64,000 nucleotides of DNA from Streptomyces venezuelae (GCF_008642275.1 NZ_CP029189.1:4314501-4378500), one strand, 5' to 3'. Counted from the first letter of the stretch, positions 14,869-24,412 are shown. Translations and numbers: made by a program. Notes: generated by a model not told the origin, from the sequence alone.

Positions 14869-15221
14869 GCGTGTGGAGCTCCTTGCTCAGAGGGTGGGAC
14901 GCAACAACGGGCCCGGCAGTCGCAACGCACCGACGCATGCCTGCACGTGGTCTTTACGCCGCCCCTACGCTACCTCCCGCCGCCGACAGCCCAGGGGCTG
15001 CCCGCCCGTCATCCCGCGCTCCCGGCCCGCCCGCCGGACGGCGGCCGCCGCACGGTGCCGGCCGGGCGGATCTGCACGTTCCGGCTGAACGGGGTTCCAT
15101 CGGACCGTACTTCGTACCGCAGGCCCGCCGGCCCGTCCAGGCGACCAGAGCCTGGACGCTCGGACATGTACGTGAGCGGGAGGAGCATTTCGCGTCCGGG
15201 CGCCGCCGGATTGACTGGTCG
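14869..15221. other. Intergenic interval, no gene supported
   Basis: 353 bases between a leftward membrane protein and the broken NmrA-like gene. It is GC-rich in all frames with no ribosome-site-plus-start combination I trust. It may hold the promoters of both neighbours or decayed sequence belonging to the pseudogene locus. Confidence 0.5.
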
Positions 15222-16097
15222 CATGCGACGACGAAGAACGACACGACGGCCAAGCCGATCCTGGTACTGGGCAGCACCGGCCGGACGGGCAGCCGGGTCG
15301 CCGCGCAGCTGCGGCAGCGCGGACACGAGGTCCGGGGCGCCTCCCGGAAGGGGCCGGTCGCCTTCGACTGGACCGACGAGAACACCTGGGAGCAGACGCT
15401 GGAGGGAGCCGGCGCGGCCTACCTCGTCGACTCGCAGCTCCCCGACGCCGCCGCGTCGATGCGCTCCTTCGCCGAGCTGGCCGTGGCCTCCGGAGTCTAG
15501 CGGCTGGTGCTGCTGTCCGCCCGCGACTGGGTGGTGCCGCAGGGCGAGGAGAAGCTCCCCTGCGAGCGCGCGGTCCGCGAGTCCGGAGCGCGATGGACCA
15601 TCCTCAAGCCGTCCTGGTTCTTCCAGAACTTCAGCGAGGACCCCTTCCTGCACGGGCAGATCCAGAACGGTGAGCTCGTCATGTCGGCCGGGGACGGTGT
15701 CGAGCCGTTCATCGACGCCGAGGACATCGCCGAGGTCGCCGTGGCCGCCCTCACCGAAGAGGGGCACGGCGGCCAGGCCTACGAGCTGTCCGGCCCGCGG
15801 CTGCTGAGCCTGGACTCCGTGGTCGGCGAGATCTCCCGGGCCACCGGCCGGGTGGTCACCTACCGCCCGCTCCCGGCGGACGAGTTCGCCGCCTACGCCG
15901 TGGCGCAGCACGTGCCGGAGGAGTTCGCCGGCCTGCTGAACGTGCTCTACGGCTGGATCGCCGAAGGCCGCTTCGCCACCCTCGCCGACGGGGTGCAGCG
16001 GGTGCTCGGCCGGGAGCCCCGCGACTTCGCCGACTACGTGCGGACCACGGCCGCGTCCGGGGTGTGGGGCGGTGGCGGTGGCGTGGAGCGTCCGTGA
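15222..16097 (+). pseudogene. NmrA-like NAD(P)-binding protein, nonsense-broken
   Basis: Conserved protein sequence runs in one frame from KPILVLGSTGRTGSRVAAQL (Rossmann GxTGxxG motif, near 15255) through SFAELAVASGV. It is then cut by TAG at 15498-15500 and resumes in the same frame with RLVLLSARDWVVPQGEEKLP to a stop at 16097. The intact family reads straight through this point (ASGVxRLVLLSAR). The frame also has no usable start: the nearby ATG at 15222 is out of frame with the Rossmann domain. Two separate lesions argue for a decayed gene rather than one reading error. Related proteins are NmrA/quinone-oxidoreductase-like redox sensors. Confidence 0.8.
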
Positions 16098-16126
16098 AGA
16101 ACGGCTCAAGGGGCTGGTCAGAGCGG

Positions 16127-16155
16127 TTTACCGGTCCGTAAATTACCCGCGGTAA
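16127..16155. promoter_or_regulatory. Tandem inverted repeats before acyl-CoA synthetase gene
   Basis: TTTAC-cggtcc-GTAAA (16127-16142) is followed at once by TTACC-cgc-GGTAA (16143-16155). Both share a TTAC half-site. The pair lies 30-58 bases before the GTG of the synthetase, a likely repressor site, possibly of a TetR or GntR fatty-acid regulator. Confidence 0.5.
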
Positions 16156-16184
16156 CACTCGTGCCCAGCCAAGGAGAGTGCGCC

Positions 16185-18068
16185 GTGGGAGCCGAACTGA
16201 GGCCGGTGCGGACCGTGGAAGCGGTCGAACCCGTCAAGACCGTGATCGACGGAGTGGTCCGCGAGGTACGGGTGCCCGCACTGGCGGGCCCGCCGGACCG
16301 GGGATCCCTCGGGGACCTCCCCTTCCACAACGCCTGGGAAGCCCCCGAGGAGGCGGTGCTCGCCCGCAAGGACCAGAACGGCGTCTGGCACGACGTCTCG
16401 GCCCGGCAGTTCGCGGCCGAGGTGCTCGCCGTGGCCAAGGGCCTGATCGCCGAAGGGCTCCGGGAGGGCGACCGGCTCGCCATCATGGCCCGTACGACCT
16501 ACGAGTGGACCCTGCTCGACTTCGCCGGCTGGGCCGCCGGCCTGGTCACCGTACCGATCTACCCGACCTCCTCCGCCCTCCAGGCACGCTGGATCATCCA
16601 GGACTCCGGGGCCGTGGCCTGCGCCGTCGAGGACACCGCACAGGCCCGCCTCATCAGCGCCGAGCGCGGCAACCTGCCCTGGCTGGCCCACCTGTGGGAA
16701 CTCGACACCGGCGCGGTGGCCCGGCTGGTCAAGGCCGGGGAACGGATCCCGGACGCGCTCGTGCACCACCGGCGGGCCGCCCGCACCCCGGACTCCCTCG
16801 CCACCATCATCTACACCTCCGGCACCACCGGGCAGCCCAAGGGATGCGTGATCACCCACGCCAACTTCTACGCCCAGGTGGACAACGCGGTGGAACTGCT
16901 GCACCCCGTCTTCAAGTCCGTCAGCAAGGACCCCGCCTCCACCCTGCTGTTCCTGCCGCTCAGCCACGTCTTCGGGAGAATGGTCGCCGTCGGCTGCATG
17001 CGGGCCCGCGTCAAGCTCGGGCACGCGCCCAGCATCCGTACCGAGGACCTCCTCGCCGACCTCGCCGGCTTCCGGCCCACCTTCCTCCTGGCCATCCCCT
17101 ACGTACTGGAGAAGGTCTACAACACCGCCCGGGCCACCGCCGAGAAGATGGGCCGGGCCTCCTCCTTCGACCGGGCCGCCCGCATCGCACAGCGCTTCGC
17201 CGAGATCGCCGAGGCCAGGACCCCCGGGCTCGTGCTGCGCCTCGCCCGGTCCCTCTACGACCCCCTCGTCTACCGGCGCATCCGGGCCGCGCTCGGCGGC
17301 CGCGTCCGCTACGTCCTGAGCGGCGGATCGCCGCTGGGCCGACGGCTCGCCGCCTTCTACACCGGCGCCGGCATCGAGGTCTTCGAGGGCTACGGACTGA
17401 CGGAGACCACCGGCGCGAGCACCGTGACCCCGCCCCAGCGCCCCCGCCTCGGCACGGTCGGCTGGCCGCTGCCGGGCACGGCCGTACGGATCGCGGACGA
17501 CGGGGAGGTGCTGCTGGGCGGCGGCCACGTCTTCGCCGGCTACTGGAACAGCGGGCACGCCCTGCCGTACGGAAGCTGGCTGGCGACCGGCGACATAGGC
17601 GAGCTCGACGCCGACGGGTACCTCACCATCACCGGCCGCAAGAAGGACGTGATCATCACCTCCGGCGGCAAGAACGTGGCCCCGGCACCGCTGGAGGACT
17701 GGCTGCGGGCCCATCCGCTGGTCGGCCAGTGCATGGTGGTCGGCGACAACCGGCCCTACGTCACCGCGCTGATCACCCTCGAACCCGACGGACTGCAGCA
17801 CTGGCGCCAGATGCACAAGAAGCAGAACGTGCCGATGCGCGAGCTGGTCCGGGACGAGGAACTGCGGGCGGACCTCCAGCGGGCGGTGGACGAGGCGAAC
17901 CGGCTGGTCTCACGGGCCGAGTCGATCCGCCGCTTCGCCGTCCTGCCGGGCGGTTTCACCGAGGCGCGCGGCCACCTGACCCCGTCGCTGAAGCTCAGGC
18001 GGGGCGCGATCGCCCGGGACTACGCGGACCGGATCCAGGAGCTCTACCGGGGGCCGAGGGAGGCCTGA
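16185..18068 (+). CDS. Long-chain fatty acid-CoA ligase (AMP-binding)
   Basis: 627 residues of the ANL superfamily, FadD15-like: it activates fatty acids to acyl-AMP and then acyl-CoA. The ATP-binding signature is IIYTSGTTGQPKGCVITHAN. The A5 motif is GYGLTETTGASTVTPP, the adenosine-binding Asp is in SWLATGDIGELDADGYLTIT, and GRKKDVIITSGGKNVAPAPLE carries the hinge. AAGGAGAG at 16171-16178, six bases before the GTG, selects the start; the frame is open eight codons further. The palindromes at 16127-16155 suggest fatty-acid-responsive repression. Confidence 0.93.
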   Translation: MGAELRPVRTVEAVEPVKTVIDGVVREVRVPALAGPPDRGSLGDLPFHNAWEAPEEAVLARKDQNGVWHDVSARQFAAEVLAVAKGLIAEGLREGDRLAIMARTTYEWTLLDFAGWAAGLVTVPIYPTSSALQARWIIQDSGAVACAVEDTAQARLISAERGNLPWLAHLWELDTGAVARLVKAGERIPDALVHHRRAARTPDSLATIIYTSGTTGQPKGCVITHANFYAQVDNAVELLHPVFKSVSKDPASTLLFLPLSHVFGRMVAVGCMRARVKLGHAPSIRTEDLLADLAGFRPTFLLAIPYVLEKVYNTARATAEKMGRASSFDRAARIAQRFAEIAEARTPGLVLRLARSLYDPLVYRRIRAALGGRVRYVLSGGSPLGRRLAAFYTGAGIEVFEGYGLTETTGASTVTPPQRPRLGTVGWPLPGTAVRIADDGEVLLGGGHVFAGYWNSGHALPYGSWLATGDIGELDADGYLTITGRKKDVIITSGGKNVAPAPLEDWLRAHPLVGQCMVVGDNRPYVTALITLEPDGLQHWRQMHKKQNVPMRELVRDEELRADLQRAVDEANRLVSRAESIRRFAVLPGGFTEARGHLTPSLKLRRGAIARDYADRIQELYRGPREA

Positions 18069-18168
18069 GCGGCGGGCCGCACCGCCCCCGCCCGCACCGG
18101 GCGGCGGGGACCGCGGCACCGGTCTATGGTGGGCAGATGGGTCCGGGGGGCCGCCCGAGGAGGGCGCA

Positions 18169-19803
18169 GTGCACCGTTCCCGAGTCGGTAGGTCCATAGC
18201 GGCGGGCGCAGCCGTCGGCGCGATGCTCCTGGCCTCGCTGGGAGCCGCCCGGGCGCCCGCGCCCGCACCCGGGTCCACCGCGGGAGACCGGCCCGGCCCC
18301 ACGGCCGCGCCCACCGGGGGCGACGACCCCCGGGACCCCCTGGCACGCTTCCACGCCCAGCGCGTCCGCTGGGGCGACTGCCCCGACAAGCCCGTCCCCG
18401 CCGAGATGCGCTGCGCCGTCGTGGAGGTCCCGCTCGACTACGCGGCCCCGGGCAAGGGCACCGTCAAGGTGGCCCTGGGCCGGATACCGGCCACCGACCC
18501 GGACCGGCGCATCGGCTCGCTCCTGATCAACTTCGGCGGACCCGGGGCCCCCGGCGTGGCCGGTCTCGCCGCCGATCCCAAGACCTTCGCCGACCTCGGC
18601 GAACGCTACGACCTGATCGGCTTCGACCCCCGCGGCGTGGGCCACAGCGACCCGGTCTCCTGCGGCGGCGCACAGCGGGCCCAGGCGGACCCGGACGCCG
18701 ACACCGCCGCGGCGCTGGCCACCCTGCGGGACGAGGTCAAACGCTGCGAGGTCAACTCCGGCCCCGTCCTCGCGCACATGGGCACCGTGGACGTCGCCCG
18801 CGACATGGACGTGATGCGCCGCCTCCTCGGGGACGAGAAGCTCAACTTCCTCGGGTTCTCCTACGGGAGCCGCCTCGGCGCCGTGTACGCGGCCCTGTTC
18901 CCCCGGACCACCGGCCGCATGGTGCTGGACGGCGTCGACACCCTCAGCGAACCGCTGACCGAGCAGGCGCTCGTATCGGCCCGCGGTCAGCAGCGGGCCC
19001 TCGACAACTTTCTGACCTGGTGCGCCCACCAGAGCGACTGCGTCTACGGGACGAACACCCGGACCGCCAAGGAGAAGGTGGCCGCCCTGGTGGAGCGGCT
19101 CGACACGGAGCCGCTGGTCGGCCACGACGGCATACAGGTGAGCAGCCTGATCGCCACCTTCGCGATCGGCCAGGCCCTGTACTCACCGAGCACATGGCCC
19201 GCGCTCGCCAAGGCGCTGAAGCAGGCGGAGCGCGCGCACGATCCGGCCGGGCTGCTGGCTCTGGTCGGCCTGACGGAGTCGCCCGAGCCCTCGGAGTCGC
19301 CCGAGCCGTCGGAGTCGCCGGCCGCGGCGCAGGGCGACGGATCCGATCCGGTGCCCGCCGACAACCTCGCCGCCGCCCTTGCCGCGGTGACCTGCGCCGA
19401 CGACCCGGACCGGTCGATCGACAAGGCCACCCCGGCCGCGTTCGAGAAGGAGTTCGAGGAGCTGGCGGAGGAGTTCCTCAAGGTCTCGAAGGTGTTCGGA
19501 GTGGCGCAGCTGCTGTCCGTGCTCACGTGCTACGGGCGGCCCCCCGGCACCGACTTCATCCGCACCATCGACCACCCGGGCGCGCCGCCGATGCTCCTGG
19601 TCGGCACCCGCGGCGACCCGGCGACACCGTACGAGTGGACGGAGGAGACCGCCGAGCGGCTGGGCTCGGCGGTGATCGTGGACCACAAGGGCGACGGGCA
19701 CACCGGCTACGGGAGTTCGCGCTGCGTGGCGGAGTACGTCGACGGCTTCCTCCTGTACGGGCGGCTGCCGTCCGGGACCCGGTCCTGCCCCGCCGGAGAG
19801 TGA
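18169..19803 (+). CDS. Secreted alpha/beta hydrolase, TAP-like (peptidase S33)
   Basis: 544 residues of the tripeptidyl-aminopeptidase-related secreted hydrolases (SlpD/SlpE type) that trim peptides outside the cell. A signal segment runs about residues 9-28. The oxyanion region is INFGGPGAPGV, the nucleophile elbow GFSYGSRLGAVYA, and the TAP-like C-terminal domain contains MLLVGTRGDPATPYEWTEETA and the catalytic His in DGHTGYG. An insertion with tandem SPEPSE repeats lies near residues 370-385. GAGGAGGG precedes the GTG. The typical cleavage-site Cys for lipidation is absent, so it is probably freely secreted. Confidence 0.9.
   Translation: MHRSRVGRSIAAGAAVGAMLLASLGAARAPAPAPGSTAGDRPGPTAAPTGGDDPRDPLARFHAQRVRWGDCPDKPVPAEMRCAVVEVPLDYAAPGKGTVKVALGRIPATDPDRRIGSLLINFGGPGAPGVAGLAADPKTFADLGERYDLIGFDPRGVGHSDPVSCGGAQRAQADPDADTAAALATLRDEVKRCEVNSGPVLAHMGTVDVARDMDVMRRLLGDEKLNFLGFSYGSRLGAVYAALFPRTTGRMVLDGVDTLSEPLTEQALVSARGQQRALDNFLTWCAHQSDCVYGTNTRTAKEKVAALVERLDTEPLVGHDGIQVSSLIATFAIGQALYSPSTWPALAKALKQAERAHDPAGLLALVGLTESPEPSESPEPSESPAAAQGDGSDPVPADNLAAALAAVTCADDPDRSIDKATPAAFEKEFEELAEEFLKVSKVFGVAQLLSVLTCYGRPPGTDFIRTIDHPGAPPMLLVGTRGDPATPYEWTEETAERLGSAVIVDHKGDGHTGYGSSRCVAEYVDGFLLYGRLPSGTRSCPAGE
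19276..19320 (+). repeat. 18-bp tandem repeat inside the TAP-like hydrolase gene
   Basis: GAGTCGCCCGAGCC(C/G)TCG occurs twice (19276-19293, 19294-19311) and a half copy follows (19312-19320). It encodes ESPEPS units. Being in phase with the reading frame, copy number could vary by slippage without breaking the protein. Confidence 0.85.
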
Positions 19804-19842
19804 ACCGGCCGAGACGCACGGGCGGACGAGCGGACGGAGCCG

Positions 19843-19880
19843 CCTCTCCGGAGCAGCCTCTCCGGAGCCTCCTCTCCGGA
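19843..19880. repeat. Triplicated CCTCTCCGGAG motif
   Basis: CCTCTCCGGAG occurs at 19843-19853 and 19857-19867, with a final CCTCTCCGGA at 19871-19880, a 14-base period. It lies in the gap between convergent genes. The function is unknown and may reflect simple slippage. Confidence 0.75.
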
Positions 19881-19904
19881 TCCTCCGTCCGGCCTCCCGC
19901 CCGG

Positions 19905-20477
19905 TCAGCGGACGACGTCGAAGACCTGCTTCTGCAGACCGTTGGCGTAGGCCTCGTGCTCGACGAGCCGCAGCTTCTGCGCGTCCTTGTCCGTGGCGCT
20001 GAAGAGCCGCTTGCCCGCGCCGAGCAGGAGCGGGAAGACCAGCAGGTGGTAGCGGTCGATCAGGCCGGCGTCCGAGAGGTCCCGGTTCAGGGCGGCGCTG
20101 CCGTGCAGGATGATCGGGCCGCCCTCGGTGTCCTTCAGCGCCGCGACGTCGTCGATCGAGCGCAGGATCGTCGTCTCGCCCCAGTTCGACACCAGGTCGT
20201 CCCCGGTGAGGGTGGTGGAGACGACGTACTTCGGCATCACCTTGTAGTCGGCGAAGTCCTCCATGTCGGGCCACACCGGGCTGAACGCCTGGTAGCTGAT
20301 GCGGCCCAGCAGCATCGCGCTGGCCTCCTTCTGCTCCCGGCCCTTGATCTCGAAGGCCTCGGGGAGGAATTCGACGTCCTTGAAGGTCCACCCGGCGTTC
20401 CGGTATCCGGCCTCCCCGCCGGGGGCCTCCACGACGCCGTCGAGCGAGATGAAGGCAGTGCTGATCAGGGTGCGCAT
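19905..20477 (-). CDS. Dihydrofolate reductase/RibD C-terminal family protein
   Basis: 190 residues with the RibD C-terminal reductase fold: MRTLISTAFISLDGVVEAPG, LLGRISYQAFSPVWP, KYVVSTTLTG, and GGPIILHGSAALNRDL. These proteins bind NADPH and are annotated as dihydrofolate-reductase-like, but the physiological substrate is normally unknown. The ATG at 20477 begins the conserved region. It is convergent with the TAP-like hydrolase and divergent from the transglycosylase. Confidence 0.9.
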   Translation of the reverse strand: MRTLISTAFISLDGVVEAPGGEAGYRNAGWTFKDVEFLPEAFEIKGREQKEASAMLLGRISYQAFSPVWPDMEDFADYKVMPKYVVSTTLTGDDLVSNWGETTILRSIDDVAALKDTEGGPIILHGSAALNRDLSDAGLIDRYHLLVFPLLLGAGKRLFSATDKDAQKLRLVEHEAYANGLQKQVFDVVR

Positions 20478-20895
20478 CTGGGTTCCTCGGTGTCTCGTGG
20501 GTCCGGTCGGTGGCAGATCCGGTCGGCGTTCGCTCCGGCCGCCCTCGCGGCCACTCCACGCCAACCATGAACCATGACCGCGGATCGCGGCGGAACTCAT
20601 CGGCCGGCACCGGCCAAATCCCGAAAAGTGATCTGGATCACAAGGTGGATGGCTCCCGAGGAGTCACGCCCGGCCGAGGGGGAGGTGGTAGGAATGCGGT
20701 GTCATCGGAGCAATTCGGGCGAGGGGCCGGGGGGTCTGTCCATTCGGTCGTGAGACCCGGGTGAAGCCGAGACGAATGGTGTGTCACATCTGCCGGGGGC
20801 ACGGCGAGTCGGGGGCGAATACCTGATAGACAGTGGATATTCACGGCTCGACCAGCCATATGCATTTGACGGCTCCTTGGGGGGATCGCCGCACT
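20478..20895. other. 418-base divergent intergenic region
   Basis: It separates the RibD-like gene (leftward) from the secreted transglycosylase (rightward). It contains the CRP-type palindrome at 20628-20641. The remaining roughly 250 bases before the transglycosylase start would be a long 5' leader if transcription begins near that site. No convincing c-di-AMP (ydaO) riboswitch core was recognised. Confidence 0.6.
20628..20641. promoter_or_regulatory. Near-consensus CRP-family binding site
   Basis: GTGATCTGGATCAC is a perfect inverted repeat (GTGATC-tg-GATCAC) in the context AAAAGTGATCTGGATCACAA. It matches the CRP consensus TGTGATCTAGATCACA at 14 of 16 positions. Streptomyces Crp controls germination and wall-related functions, and the downstream gene encodes a wall hydrolase. 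Confidence 0.65.
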
Positions 20896-22614
20896 GTGAA
20901 GCCGCTTCACCGCCACCTCGTCAACACCTCGCGCAAGGTCCTGTGCACGGCCGCGCTCGCGGCCAGCCTGACCACCGCCGCGGTCGTGACCAGCCCGTCG
21001 ACCGCCGACGCGGGAGAGTCCGAGCCCACGCCGGACAGTCCGCAGGCCGCCGACCGCGGTGACGCCCGGCTCGACCTGCCCGACATCGTGGCCGACCCGC
21101 CGCCCACCGGGACGGGTGCCACGGAAGGGGCCAGCGGGATACCCGCGACCGCCCTCGACGCCTACCACCGCGCCGAGGTGTCGGTGGCCGCCGCGCTCCC
21201 CAACTGCAAGCTGCCCTGGCAGCTGCTCGCGGGCATCGGCCGGGTCGAGTCCGTCCATGCCTCGGGCTACGGGCTCAAGGCGGACGGCTACACCGAGAAG
21301 CCGATCCGCGGCCCCCGGCTGGACGGCAACGGCTTCGCCGAGATCCGTGACACGGACAAGGGCGAGTGGGACGCGGACGCGGCGTACGACCGGGCCGTCG
21401 GCCCGATGCAGTTCATCCCGTCCACCTGGGCGAAGTGGGGCGCCGACGGCAACGGCGACGCCAAGCGCGACCCGAACAACATCTACGACGCGGCCCTCGG
21501 CGCGGGTCTCTACCTGTGCGCGGGCGACCGCGACCTGTCGAACGAGGCCAAGCTCGACCAGGCGATCCTCAGCTACAACAACTCCCGCGAGTACGTGAAC
21601 AGCGTGCTCGGCTACATGCGCCAGTACCAGGCCGGCGCCGGCGAGGTCCCGAACCCGCCCGTCGGGGACTATCCGACGCAGCCGCCGGGCACCCTGCCCA
21701 CCCCGAAGGTGCCGGTCACGCCGTCGAATCCGGTGACGCCCACCCCGACGCCGACGCCGAAGCCGACCCCCACGCCGACGCCGACGCCCAAGCCGACCCC
21801 GACCCCGACTCCGACCCCGGAGCAGCCGAAGCCGGCGACTCCGCATCTGGCGACGCTGACGGTCCTCGGCGGTCCCGGGCTCACGGCCGAGGCCGGGGCG
21901 GCCTTCGCGGAGGTCCCGAGGGTCAAGGTGCTCCTGAGCGACGGCAAGCCCGCCGTCAACCAGGAAGTGGTCTTCGCGGTCGAGAAGGACACCACCGGCG
22001 GCACCCTCTTCGGCACGGCGGACTCCCTGGTGGTCAAGGCGGGCGCCGACGGCATCGCCGTCGCCCCCGGACTGGCGGCCGGTCCCAAGGCCGGCACCTT
22101 CACCCTGCGGGCCTCGGCCTACGACCCGCACGGCGGCTTCACCGTGAACTTCGACGGCAAGGTCACCGTGACGGTCGCCGACAAGCTGGCCCGCGCGGAC
22201 GGCGCGAAGGTGCCGGAGGCGGTCGCGGGCAAGAGCTTCACCGGCGTGGAGGTCTTCGCCACCGCCGGCGGGAAGGCCGTCGCGGGTACGGAGGCCCTGG
22301 CCGAGCTGGTCGTGAAGGACGCGGACGGCGCGTGGGTCCCGGTGGACCCGGCGACCGCGAAGGGCCCGTTCTTCAAGGACGAGGCCGGCAAGCCGGTCTA
22401 CGGCCGGCTCCTGGCCAAGGCGGACGCCACCGGCAAGATCGTCCTGCCGGAGCTGTTCACCACCGACGTGTCCCCGGGCCCGTACTTCGTGCGCCTGACG
22501 ACCAAGGAGAAGGTGACCCTGGTCGTGGAGCTCAAGGTCACGGCCCCGGCCACCACGCCGACGACCCCGACGACCCCGACCACGGCGCCGGCCCCGGCGG
22601 CGACCCGCCCCTGA
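20896..22614 (+). CDS. Secreted lytic transglycosylase with Ig-like domains
   Basis: 572 residues. A signal peptide (about 1-39, ending near STADA) is followed by a transglycosylase domain: LPWQLLAGIGRVESVHASGYG holds the catalytic Glu, RAVGPMQFIPSTWAKWGADG is the conserved GPMQFxPxTW motif, and ILSYNNSREYV follows. A Thr-Pro-Lys linker (21735-21825) leads to a domain like bacterial Ig-like domain 1 (VKVLLSDGKPAVNQEVVFAV) and a second beta-rich domain. It probably cleaves peptidoglycan while tethered or positioned by the tail. The GTG at 20896 is preferred because the signal peptide follows directly; in-frame ATGs lie upstream. Confidence 0.88.
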   Translation: MKPLHRHLVNTSRKVLCTAALAASLTTAAVVTSPSTADAGESEPTPDSPQAADRGDARLDLPDIVADPPPTGTGATEGASGIPATALDAYHRAEVSVAAALPNCKLPWQLLAGIGRVESVHASGYGLKADGYTEKPIRGPRLDGNGFAEIRDTDKGEWDADAAYDRAVGPMQFIPSTWAKWGADGNGDAKRDPNNIYDAALGAGLYLCAGDRDLSNEAKLDQAILSYNNSREYVNSVLGYMRQYQAGAGEVPNPPVGDYPTQPPGTLPTPKVPVTPSNPVTPTPTPTPKPTPTPTPTPKPTPTPTPTPEQPKPATPHLATLTVLGGPGLTAEAGAAFAEVPRVKVLLSDGKPAVNQEVVFAVEKDTTGGTLFGTADSLVVKAGADGIAVAPGLAAGPKAGTFTLRASAYDPHGGFTVNFDGKVTVTVADKLARADGAKVPEAVAGKSFTGVEVFATAGGKAVAGTEALAELVVKDADGAWVPVDPATAKGPFFKDEAGKPVYGRLLAKADATGKIVLPELFTTDVSPGPYFVRLTTKEKVTLVVELKVTAPATTPTTPTTPTTAPAPAATRP

Positions 22615-22843
22615 TCCCGGACGACAGCGGTCCCCGGCGCCGGCCCCGGTGCCGGGGACCACTGCGTACAGCCACCCGCCCGCGCCCGGCCCTGTCCTAT
22701 CCGCCCCCCGGCCCGGCCCGCGCCCGGTCCGCCCCTCGGCCCTGCCCGAGCCTCGGCCCGCCCCCCGGACCGGCCCGTGCCCAGGCAGGGTCGCGTCCGG
22801 CCCGGTGCCGGGGCCCCCGGCCATGGCGGCGTGCCCGCACACG

Positions 22844-22881
22844 CGCAGGGGCCGCACCGTGCACACGGTGCGGCCCCTGCG
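22844..22881. terminator. Perfect 18-bp stem, probable bidirectional terminator
   Basis: The arms at 22844-22861 and 22864-22881 pair perfectly around CA. The core is GGGGCCGCACCGTG and its complement. A stem this long and symmetric can stop transcription in both directions. Confidence 0.65.
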
Positions 22882-22915
22882 GCATACCCGTCCCCCCACC
22901 CGGGAGGGAAAAGGC

Positions 22916-22959
22916 AGGAGCCCTGCCGGATCTGCTCGCGCAGAGGGGACAGGGCTCCT
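22916..22959 (-). terminator. Hairpin downstream of cold-shock gene
   Basis: AGGAGCCCTG (22916-22925) pairs with CAGGGCTCCT (22950-22959) with a 24-base loop. It lies about 45 bases beyond the cold-shock stop on the reverse strand. Confidence 0.6.
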
Positions 22960-23003
22960 TGGGTACTGCTTTTCCAACCCGCGATGAAGGTTGGCCCAGG
23001 CGA

Positions 23004-23207
23004 CTAGGCCGGGGTGACGTTCTCCGCCTGCGGGCCCTTCGGACCCTGCGTGACGTCGAAGTTCACCGTCTGGTTCTCCTCAAGGGAGCGGAAGCCAGAG
23101 GCGTTGATCGCGGAGTAGTGGACGAAGACATCCGGGCCGCCGCCGTCCTGGGCGATGAAGCCGAAGCCCTTTTCAGCGTTGAACCACTTCACGGTTCCGG
23201 TAGCCAT
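23004..23207 (-). CDS. Cold-shock protein (CspA family)
   Basis: 67 residues, one cold-shock (S1-like OB) domain. RNP1 is KGFGFIAQD and RNP2 is DVFVHYSAI. It binds single-stranded nucleic acid and acts as an RNA chaperone. AGGAGGG precedes the ATG at 23207. Around 235 bases separate it from mqnA, so a long 5' leader, common for this family, is possible. Confidence 0.96.
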   Translation of the reverse strand: MATGTVKWFNAEKGFGFIAQDGGGPDVFVHYSAINASGFRSLEENQTVNFDVTQGPKGPQAENVTPA

Positions 23208-23432
23208 GAGCCCTCCTATGGGCCAAAGGGTCGCCCTGCTCCAGAACCTGCTAAGAAGTCTGAAAACTACAAAAGCCTGCGGGTCACATTCTCCGCAGGC
23301 CTCGTACTGCAAGGGAAACCAAACTGCAACTTGCGTCGAGCCTAGCACGCACCCTGCGGCCGAGACCAGAGGGAAAGATCACGTCACCCGGACGTTTGAG
23401 ACCCGCCGCAAGGCTGACGCGGACCCGGGGGC

Positions 23433-24308
<876 letters not shown>

Positions 24309-24377
24309 GCGGGTTTCCCCGGCGGTAGTCCAAAGGGCGGACGGGCGAATGTGAGGTTTACCGGGAATTCCCGCTCT

Positions 24378-24412
24378 TTTTGCATTTCTCGCCCCGGGTT
24401 GGAAATGCAAAA
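24378..24412. promoter_or_regulatory. AT-rich inverted repeat between mqnA and kinase
   Basis: TTTTGCATTTC (24378-24388) and GAAATGCAAAA (24402-24412) form a perfect 11-base inverted repeat with a 13-base spacer. It is unusually AT-rich for this DNA. It lies about 100 bases before the kinase start and upstream of a TAGGCT -10-like box (24448-24453), so it is either an operator for the kinase gene or a hairpin ending mqnA. Confidence 0.5.

Larger units (their letters stand above)
22615..23003. other. 389-base gene-free region with two hairpins
   Basis: Between the transglycosylase and the leftward cold-shock gene. It contains a perfect 18-bp hairpin (22844-22881) and a 10-bp hairpin at 22916-22959, the latter close behind the cold-shock stop. 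No protein frame is convincing. It could simply be terminators, or hold a small RNA. Confidence 0.6.

Noticed and set aside
20640..20895. Possible c-di-AMP (ydaO) riboswitch before the transglycosylase
   Set aside because: GGGTGAAGCC and a G-rich run suggested it, but the conserved end (CAGCTAACC with its partner stem) is missing. A covariance search would settle it.
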